Below are positions 58,466 through 64,000 of a DNA stretch of 64,000 bases, in pieces. Position numbers and translations under genes: made by a program. This stretch comes from Anaeromassilibacillus senegalensis (GTDB lineage Bacteria; Bacillota; Clostridia; Oscillospirales; Acutalibacteraceae): NCBI RefSeq assembly GCF_001261775.1, contig NZ_LN868537.1:62001-126000 (forward strand). Direction: 5' to 3'. The notes under the pieces are model-generated. The model was given only the letters and a program-made list of their open reading frames with translations, was not told where the DNA came from and searched no databases. Every line of letters begins with the position of its first letter. Within the stretch, counting starts at the first letter, position 1.

Positions 58466-58780
58466 TTATATGCGTCCAAAAACGAGGAAGAGATAAACCA
58501 AAATACCCATAACTGTAAGTACAGTAAAAAACACCACACAACTTTTAATAGTGCTCAACAATTCAAGGACTTTGATCGCAAACATCCTGCGAAATGTTTT
58601 ATCGTCTAAATCGTCCATTATACGTACATACTTGTTTCCATTTAAATCGACGTCAGGCGGGTAATTAATACCACGCGACATAGCATCTTTGACTTCTTGG
58701 ATTTCGTCCCCTGTTAAATTGCGTTCGTTCGCAAAGCCAAATTTGCGCAATGCGGCATAGTAAAATTTTAAATTTACCAT
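58466..58780 (-). CDS. Antisense moron: C-terminally membrane-anchored protein
   Basis: This is a 104-residue protein with a hydrophilic N-terminal half (YYAALRKFGFANERNLTGDE) and a long C-terminal membrane segment (VVFFTVLTVMGILVYLFLVF). It has an AAAGGAGG ribosome site and its own promoter (58814-58842). It abuts the chaperone stop and opposes the late operon, the layout of a lysogeny-expressed cargo gene such as superinfection exclusion. No family is recognised. Confidence 0.75.
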   Translation of the reverse strand: MVNLKFYYAALRKFGFANERNLTGDEIQEVKDAMSRGINYPPDVDLNGNKYVRIMDDLDDKTFRRMFAIKVLELLSTIKSCVVFFTVLTVMGILVYLFLVFGRI

Positions 58781-58813
58781 AATTTTATCCTCCTTTGTTC
58801 ATTACTTGTTCAT

Positions 58814-58842
58814 ATTATAGCCCGGTTTGACAATTTCCGCAA
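58814..58842 (-). promoter_or_regulatory. Promoter of the antisense moron
   Basis: On the minus strand TTGCGG (58842-58837), 17-bp spacer, TATAAT (58819-58814). It is separate from the operator of the divergent ribbon-helix-helix gene. Confidence 0.75.
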
Positions 58843-58868
58843 GAGAAAAGAAAAATTTTCCAAACCAC

Positions 58869-58910
58869 TTGCTTTATGTGTCACCATATGGTATTATGGT
58901 GACACATAAA
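58869..58910 (+). promoter_or_regulatory. Promoter overlapped by a 16-bp inverted repeat
   Basis: TTGCTT (58869-58874), 17 bp, TATTAT (58892-58897). A perfect inverted repeat, arms TTTATGTGTCACCATA (58873-58888) and complement (58895-58910), covers the whole core promoter, so a bound protein would block RNA polymerase. The likely binder is the next gene's ribbon-helix-helix protein. Confidence 0.8.
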
Positions 58911-58922
58911 GGAGGTGAGTGA

Positions 58923-59096
58923 GTGTCATCAAGAATAGGCAGACCCACGGATGATCCTAAGCGGCACGAAACCCGTATAAGAATGTCAGACGAAGATTTG
59001 ACGCTGCTTGAGTATTGCTGCAAAGCCACGGGAATGACTAAATCGGATATAATCCGGCAGGGAATTCGTGAGGTATACGCCAAAGTAAAAAAATAG
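58923..59096 (+). CDS. Ribbon-helix-helix (CopG-like) autorepressor
   Basis: This is a 57-residue protein from GTG 58923 behind AAAGGAGGTGAG. RHETRIRMSDEDLTLLEYCC supplies the beta-strand and first helix, KATGMTKSDIIRQGIREVYA the second, the exact layout of CopG/Arc-type RHH proteins. The inverted repeat on its promoter suggests self-repression. It is embedded in a cargo island with an antirepressor and a CRISPR array; it might also control them. Confidence 0.85.
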   Translation: MSSRIGRPTDDPKRHETRIRMSDEDLTLLEYCCKATGMTKSDIIRQGIREVYAKVKK

Positions 59097-59212
59097 AACA
59101 TCCGCTGCTCCCTCGAAAGAAAAGCGAATGTTCTATGCACCAGAGGTTACCCATCTGATAAATCTATTATACCAGATGCGGCGACCTCCTGCAAGAGATT
59201 AGGAGGTATACC

Positions 59213-59947
59213 ATGTTAAAACTGTCAGAACCCGCGCCGACGATCGACAGCCGCGAAGTTGCGCAGATGGTTGGAAAACGACACGCAGACCTACTTCGAG
59301 ACATTGGAACATATGTCAGCTATATGTCAGATACCAACCAACGCAATTTTGCGTCGGTTGATTTTTTCCAAGATTCCGCCTATATTGACGGTAAAGGCGA
59401 ACAGCGTCGTTGCTATCTCGTAACCAAAAAAGGCTGCGAATTGATTGCCCACAAGCTGACTGGCAAAAAGGGAGTGTTATTCACAGCGGCGTACATTAAC
59501 AGGTTCCATGAACTTGAGGAGGCGTTGAGAACACCGCCGCCCGCTCAGGTGATGTACTATAAAGGTCACCCCATTCTGCCGGAGGAGGATTTCCTCAGAA
59601 TGATCCCGCTCGAAAATCAGAAAAAGAGGTGGCTGTACAAACGCCCCTATTTCCGCCCGGGCTGGGATTACAACGGCGCGGGCTGGGATATAAAAGCGCA
59701 ACTGGAACAGGAATACGGGCGGCACTACGAGGGCAACACGCTGATGTACCTGCATCGCAGTGGGGTACAAATCGCCCTGCGGCTGTATGAGGCAAGCCCG
59801 GCGCTCCGCGATGAGGTCATGGCACTGATGGAGCCGACGAAAGCTCCGGCGTTGAATGCGAACCCCAAGCAAACATACCAATTGGACATGCCGTATGGTG
59901 AGATCAGCCTGACCGCTGGCAACATGGCGCTGAGTATTCGGATTTAG
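59213..59947 (+). CDS. Rha-family phage antirepressor
   Basis: This is a 244-residue protein. The N-terminal Rha domain shows IDSREVAQMVGKRHADLLRD, then FASVDFFQDSAYIDGKGEQR and CYLVTKKGCELIAHKLTGKK. The C-terminal half (RMIPLENQKKRWLYKRPYFR, YGRHYEGNTLMYLHRSGVQI) resembles the DNA-binding part of antirepressors. Such proteins counter lysogenic repressors. It is placed oddly in the late operon, within the cargo island, 117 nt after the RHH gene. Confidence 0.85.
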   Translation: MLKLSEPAPTIDSREVAQMVGKRHADLLRDIGTYVSYMSDTNQRNFASVDFFQDSAYIDGKGEQRRCYLVTKKGCELIAHKLTGKKGVLFTAAYINRFHELEEALRTPPPAQVMYYKGHPILPEEDFLRMIPLENQKKRWLYKRPYFRPGWDYNGAGWDIKAQLEQEYGRHYEGNTLMYLHRSGVQIALRLYEASPALRDEVMALMEPTKAPALNANPKQTYQLDMPYGEISLTAGNMALSIRI

Positions 59948-60021
59948 GGCGAGCCCCAAGCAAACATGAAAATCCCGGAGGATTCGCACCTGAAAAAGAG
60001 ATATTATATTTCTTCTATGGG

Positions 60022-60050
60022 TTGCATCTATAGCAAAGTTAGGGTATGAT
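60022..60050 (+). promoter_or_regulatory. Promoter and leader of the CRISPR array
   Basis: TTGCAT (60022-60027), 17-bp spacer, TATGAT (60045-60050). The 80-nt AT-rich stretch to 60130 would be the leader. The stretch 59948-60130 contains no gene. Confidence 0.65.
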
Positions 60051-60130
60051 AAAAATGGAAATTTGCTTATTTGCTAATTTTCTGTGAAAGTTGTATCAGA
60101 CACAAGTATGCTGTTTGGTGACTTTTGCTG

Positions 60131-60563
60131 GTCAGTGCCCGCAGGGGCCTGTGGGTTGAAATCAAAACGAAAGCGGGAAAAAACAGAGTGGTCCCCGGTC
60201 AGTGCCCGCAGGGGCCTGTGGGTTGAAATCATTTTTTCACTTACTTTGGCAGCCTTTGTAGCGTCAGGCTCCGCGAGGGGCCTGTGGATTGAAATTGCCG
60301 GTACAGCTCTATCTGATCTTTGATGGCGTGTCAGGCTCCGCGAGGGGCCTGTGGGTTGAAATCACCACGTCCGCAACACGCTGGTTGAGCAAATCCGGTC
60401 AGGCTCCGCGAGGGGCCTGTGGGTTGAAATACGGCGGCTTATGTGGACGCCTTTTATCGCATGGGTCAGGCTCCGCGAGGGGCCTGTGGATTGAAATAAG
60501 ATGCTATAAGGTTGGCGGACGCAAACGGAGGTCAGGCTCCGTGCGAGCCTGTGGATCGACAAG
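60131..60563 (+). CRISPR. Prophage-borne CRISPR mini-array, 7 repeats and 6 spacers, no cas genes
   Basis: Repeats start at 60131, 60198, 60263, 60330, 60398, 60465 and 60531. Repeats 1-2 are 32 nt and begin GTCAGTGCCCGCAGGGG; repeats 3-6 are 33 nt and begin GTCAGGCTCCGCGAGGGG; all six end CCTGTGGRTTGAAAT. The stem GGCTCC-GCGA-GGGGCC and the GTGGATTGAAAT end are type I-C in character. The seventh copy is degenerate (ends GGATCGACAAG), marking the trailer. Spacers are 35, 33, 34, 35, 34 and 33 nt and all different. The ends and stem fit processing by a host Cas5/Cas system supplied from elsewhere. Confidence 0.95.
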
Positions 60564-60594
60564 AACCGCACCCTGTATGGGGCGCGGTTTTCTT
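60561..60594 (+). terminator. Terminator after the CRISPR array
   Basis: AACCGC (60564-60569) pairs with GCGGTT (60584-60589), with inner CCC/GGG pairs, followed by TTCTTG. It overlaps the last degenerate repeat. Confidence 0.7.
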
Positions 60595-60655
60595 GCGCCC
60601 GATGATTGCAACTTCTCCCTTTTTGTGGTAATGTTTATTGCAAGGGGGAAGAATT

Positions 60656-61375
60656 ATGAAATGTATGGTTTGCGGTAGAGAAATAGAGGATGGTGCATTA
60701 TGCTGCGATCAGTGCAAGGAGAAAATGGCGGGTTGCGCTGAGCCAGAGCGCGCGGAAGACGGTCAAGCGGCGGCAGAATCGGGCGCGGCCCAAAGCAGAG
60801 ACATAGCGGTAACCAAGAAAAAAAGCAAGAAATGGCTGCTGGTTGCGATTCCGCTGTTACTATTGGTGTTCATCATAGGAGGAATTTGGGTTGTAAAAAA
60901 TATAGACGATCCAAATGCTAAGTTTGTTACGGGAAGCGACGGGCGTAGTATTTTTAACTTGCCTTCCGACGAGTTTATGAAAAAAATACTGTTATCCGAA
61001 ATAAAGGACAACATATTGTCTGTTGATGAAGTCGATCGATATGCCCTGATAAAAACAAGCGCAGGGACTGAAATATCAATATTTGCTGACGAGCGAAAGT
61101 CAAAAGTTTCCGCTGTACTGTTAACTATAAGAGAAAGTGCGACAAAGTATCAGATGATAGATCTTGGTACCACCTCTGGTGTTACAGCCGCAATACTTGA
61201 TGAAGATTTTAATAACAATGATAAAGATGGAGAAAACTTGATTAAATCAGTATTTAGCGTTGCAATAGGAGGTAAATCAAAGGCACTGTTTGAAGCAAAC
61301 GGCATCTCTTATTTTACAATGAGTGATGACGGGAAAATTAATATCATGATTTCTCCGACCGATCAAATCGATTGA
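60656..61375 (+). CDS. Zinc-ribbon membrane protein in the cargo island
   Basis: This is a 239-residue protein from ATG 60656 behind AAGGGGGAAG. The N-terminal zinc ribbon MKCMVCGREIEDGALCCDQC is followed by a linker, one membrane helix (WLLVAIPLLLLVFIIGGIWV) and an outer domain of about 140 residues. A promoter-like TTGCAA, 17 bp, TAATGT lies upstream (60607-60635). Zinc-ribbon plus single helix proteins are common in Firmicutes and of unknown role. Flanked by two similar terminators, it looks like another cargo gene. Confidence 0.75.
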   Translation: MKCMVCGREIEDGALCCDQCKEKMAGCAEPERAEDGQAAAESGAAQSRDIAVTKKKSKKWLLVAIPLLLLVFIIGGIWVVKNIDDPNAKFVTGSDGRSIFNLPSDEFMKKILLSEIKDNILSVDEVDRYALIKTSAGTEISIFADERKSKVSAVLLTIRESATKYQMIDLGTTSGVTAAILDEDFNNNDKDGENLIKSVFSVAIGGKSKALFEANGISYFTMSDDGKINIMISPTDQID

Positions 61376-61393
61376 TGATTTTAATAGCTATAG

Positions 61394-61426
61394 AAACCGC
61401 ACTCCTTCGGGGGCGCGGTTTTTTGA
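61394..61426 (+). terminator. Terminator after the zinc-ribbon gene
   Basis: AAACCGC (61394-61400) pairs with GCGGTTT (61415-61421), TTCG loop region inside, followed by TTTTG. It resembles the terminator at 60561-60594 (both AACCGC stems). Confidence 0.8.
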
Positions 61427-61451
61427 TGCTCATTTTTAAGGGGGAACAAAA

Positions 61452-64000
61452 ATGCCGGATGTGAATTTAGGAACCGTATACACTAAATTTGACATTGACT
61501 TAACTAATTTGTACGACAAAGTAGAAGAAACAGAAAACGCGTGGAAAAAGATGGGGGAATCCGCCCAGAAGGGTAGCAAAGCGTCTGAGATAAGTGACGC
61601 TGCTGTCCAGAAGGCGGCGGCTCTGAAGCAACAGATTGTCGAATTAAACCAAATCTATATTAGCCACCTTGATACCGTCACGCGCTTACACGATCTGGAG
61701 AAGAAGCCGATCCAAAGTGACGATCAGGCACAATCGGCAAAAACGGTAGCAAGCTATGTGGTGGAGGTACAGCAAAAGCTGGACGCGGTTAAATCTCAAC
61801 TGGCCGATGTGGTGCAAGAGGCGAAAAATCTGGAGCCGTACAGGGTCGATTTAGTACCTGAAAAAAATTTGTCTCGCATTGTTCGGTATCAGGAAGAGAT
61901 GGAATCTCTGCACTCTGAGATGGAAAAGCAGCGGCAGGCTATCGCCGATTTGCAAAAAATTACCGAAGAATCACCGCCAGTCTACAGCAGCACCACGCAG
62001 GAACAAATACAGAAAAGCATGGAAGCGGTTGAGGCGCTTGACGCCGAAAAGGCTAAGCTGAAAGAGTTAGAGAAACAGTTTAATTCCATTCAGTCAGCGC
62101 AGCAGGGATTTATTGATAAGCAGAAAGATATAGCAAGTGGGGCGGAAATGAAAGAGGCCGCCGAGGAGGCCAAAGAAGGAGCTGATCTTCTGGTTACTGG
62201 TTTGCGGGTGGTGAATGAAATTGCCCCTGATCTGGGTGGAAATTTGGATGCTGTCATCACGCAGATCAATGCCATCAGGCGCGCCATGGCAGACGGGGCC
62301 CCGTCTGCTACTTCCTACGCCACGGCCATAACTGCCGGTATAGGCATCGCAATCACGGTGATCATGGCGCTCGTGGAGTGGTACCAAGACATGCGCGAGG
62401 AGCAGCGGCGGGCGTTTGAGGAAGGCATAGAAAAGGCAAGAGAATACGCGCAAAGTATAGCAGAACTGGAGGCCAATATACGTATTTTACAGGATAATGC
62501 CTCCTCCGTTGATGAATTGCGTGCGGCCAACGATGCGTTGGCGAGTACGTTTCCCGACCTCGTCATTGGGTATGATAATGAGGGTAAAGCAATAATAGAC
62601 AACAACCAGCGTTTGGAGGAACGTCTCGCGCTGATGCGGGAAGAAGAACGCCTCAATCGCGAAAAGTTGCTGAAAAGTGCTGACTATTCAGCCAACATCA
62701 AAGCTCAAGCCGATAAGTACGCCAATTTGACGAGACAAATCAAAGAATATGAAGAATATTTAGCGCAAGGCCAGACTACAGTCACCAGAAAATCTTATGC
62801 AGGTGGTAGCTATTCGGAAACAACCAGAGACGTCAACAACCTTCTTGCGGACGCGAAAAAGGGGTTGCAGGAGGTTGAAGATTGGATGGTAGAGTTTGGC
62901 ACAAACGAAATTGGTCAGTGGGCTGAAGCAGCAATTTACAACGCAGTGCGAGTAGCAGATGCAAACGGGGAAATGACAGCTTCATTATATGCTGCATCCG
63001 ATGCTCAGCAGGCGTATGCAACACATTTGATCCGTTCAAAAGAGACTACAGATAAAATGATAACCCAAGGCAAAACCTATTTAGAAATTGCGGAAGAAAT
63101 CAGTGAAAAAATGAACAATTCGGCGAACGTGGAGGCGTTTTTTGCAGAGGCCCAGCAATTAGCCGACCTGAATTACATCCTCACTGAGCAGTACGGCCAG
63201 CAGGAGGCAGGCGTGGGGGACCTCTCAAATGCCTATCAAAAACTGACTTCCGGCGCAGCGCTGTCCCGGGATGAACTGCAAAAACTGGCCCAGACCTTCC
63301 CAACAATCTATGAGTATCTCGATCAAACGCACGATAGGACGCTCAAAAACGGCAAGATACTGACCGACGTGATGGGCCAGATCGACTACGGCAATCAGAT
63401 CGACAGCCTCAACGATATTGCCACGGCCTACGGTAAGCTCTCAGACGGTCAGCAGTTGAGCGTGGAGCAGCTTTATGCTCTCGCCGCGGCGTATCCTGAG
63501 GTTGCCGCGTATCTGCAGGAGACAGGGGACTATACTCTTCGAAATGGTGAGGTCCTCAAGGACCTTTTTGAAATCCGGAAACAAGTCCACATTCAACAAC
63601 TGGAGGCAGACCGTGACGAATTAACTTCGACTAGGGAAAAAGTTCTTGATACGATTGATCTAATTCAGCAACAGATAGCGGCATATGGCGAACTTGCGAG
63701 GGTTCGGGGGGGCTCTTTGAAGGCGGACAGCGGTAACGCCCTGGACGAAGGCCGCAACGAACAGCGATACTCCAAAGCGATAGCCGATCAGCAGGCCGCA
63801 ACAAAAGAATTGGCAGATCAGTTGGAACGCGCCGAGCAGCTGCAAAAGGACATCGATGCGGCCAATGCCCGAATTGAGACGATCAAAAGCCAAGCGGCCA
63901 ACATCGACACCTTCACCGGAAGCGGCGGGAAAAAATCATCTGGATCCAAGAGCGAGCGCAATGAGGCCCTGGCCGAGGAGCTCAAACAGCTGGACCACCT
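61452..64000 (+). CDS. Tape measure protein, N-terminal part
   Basis: The frame opens at ATG 61452 (AAGGGGGAAC upstream) and is still open at the window end, about 849 residues. VNLGTVYTKFDIDLTNLYDK begins a long coiled coil rich in Glu/Lys/Gln/Ala; near residue 290 a hydrophobic stretch (ATAITAGIGIAITVIMALVE) could insert in the host membrane. Low-complexity GSGGKKSSGSKS occurs near the end. Length and position after the tail chaperones identify the tape measure that sets tail length. Confidence 0.88.
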   Translation, partial: MPDVNLGTVYTKFDIDLTNLYDKVEETENAWKKMGESAQKGSKASEISDAAVQKAAALKQQIVELNQIYISHLDTVTRLHDLEKKPIQSDDQAQSAKTVASYVVEVQQKLDAVKSQLADVVQEAKNLEPYRVDLVPEKNLSRIVRYQEEMESLHSEMEKQRQAIADLQKITEESPPVYSSTTQEQIQKSMEAVEALDAEKAKLKELEKQFNSIQSAQQGFIDKQKDIASGAEMKEAAEEAKEGADLLVTGLRVVNEIAPDLGGNLDAVITQINAIRRAMADGAPSATSYATAITAGIGIAITVIMALVEWYQDMREEQRRAFEEGIEKAREYAQSIAELEANIRILQDNASSVDELRAANDALASTFPDLVIGYDNEGKAIIDNNQRLEERLALMREEERLNREKLLKSADYSANIKAQADKYANLTRQIKEYEEYLAQGQTTVTRKSYAGGSYSETTRDVNNLLADAKKGLQEVEDWMVEFGTNEIGQWAEAAIYNAVRVADANGEMTASLYAASDAQQAYATHLIRSKETTDKMITQGKTYLEIAEEISEKMNNSANVEAFFAEAQQLADLNYILTEQYGQQEAGVGDLSNAYQKLTSGAALSRDELQKLAQTFPTIYEYLDQTHDRTLKNGKILTDVMGQIDYGNQIDSLNDIATAYGKLSDGQQLSVEQLYALAAAYPEVAAYLQETGDYTLRNGEVLKDLFEIRKQVHIQQLEADRDELTSTREKVLDTIDLIQQQIAAYGELARVRGGSLKADSGNALDEGRNEQRYSKAIADQQAATKELADQLERAEQLQKDIDAANARIETIKSQAANIDTFTGSGGKKSSGSKSERNEALAEELKQLDH

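Noticed and set aside
60289..60678. A 129-codon plus-strand frame with repeated GSARGLW-type units across 60289-60678
   Set aside because: The repetition is the CRISPR repeat read as codons; spacing alternates with unique spacers and there is no ribosome site.
36900..64000. Self-targeting by the mini-array spacers on this prophage
   Set aside because: No spacer match was noticed in the window by eye, but I could not search systematically, so this stays open rather than claimed.

Overview
The window looks like the chromosome of a low-to-mid GC Clostridia, most likely in the Oscillospirales/Ruminococcaceae range. This is an inference from the gene content: an alaS T-box leader, RNase M5, ThyX in place of ThyA, YitT, a SpoIID-like sporulation domain, CbiMN under a cobalamin riboswitch, and strong AGGAGG ribosome sites with frequent GTG/TTG starts. 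About 35.6 kb of host chromosome is followed by an integrated siphophage-type prophage that runs from 35.7 kb past the right end.

Host part. Positions 1-3421 (minus) hold a response regulator, a histidine kinase, an FMN-binding protein and an FtsX/MacB-type permease that is cut by the window edge. Positions 3663-7224 hold a secreted CAP protein and three cell-envelope proteins (a carboxypeptidase-regulatory-like protein, a SpoIID-like protein with three peptidoglycan-binding repeats, and a second peptidoglycan-binding protein). Next come an aldo/keto reductase with ferredoxin-type clusters, an iron alcohol dehydrogenase, a Cache-GGDEF diguanylate cyclase, and a B12 riboswitch with cbiM-cbiN. 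A PPC/DUF296 gene broken by an in-frame stop follows, then a Dabb protein and a phasin-like/ABC1-kinase pair. YitT converges on this pair. A long plus-strand run follows: thyX-tmk, two acyltransferase-fold genes, DJ-1, 5-formyl-THF cyclo-ligase, mltG, a U32 peptidase, an acyltransferase-3 protein, a penicillin-binding protein, T-box-alaS, HIT, a phosphoribosyltransferase, comEC-holA-rnmV, and tRNA-Leu(GAG).

Prophage part. A tyrosine integrase lies next to the 3' end of tRNA-Leu, the expected attachment site. A CI-like repressor and divergent early promoters (38.0-38.15 kb) lead into an early operon: small genes, a PAPS-reductase-like protein, YqaJ/RecT recombination, a helicase loader with a candidate origin, DnaB, RusA and an ArpU-like late regulator. 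Immediately after the regulator lies a striking array of GGAGT boxes spaced exactly 10 bp apart in front of a TATAAT, the probable late promoter. The late operon holds the terminase, the portal, a MuF head protein with a C-terminal toxin-like domain and a small overlapping immunity-like gene, scaffold, major capsid protein, connectors, major tail protein, tail chaperones joined by a T-TTT-TTC frameshift, and the tape measure protein (cut by the window end).

Three unusual things stand out in the late region. (1) The major capsid gene is split by a group I intron (53666-54899) that carries an antisense homing endonuclease with its own promoter; joining the exons restores a 291-residue capsid protein with the expected junction. 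(2) A cargo island between the tail chaperone and tape measure genes carries a 7-repeat, 6-spacer CRISPR mini-array of type I-C repeat character with its own promoter and no cas genes. It also carries an autoregulated ribbon-helix-helix gene, a Rha antirepressor and two small membrane-protein genes. (3) A promoter-bearing antisense moron in the early region is flanked by two identical 21-nt terminator hairpins.
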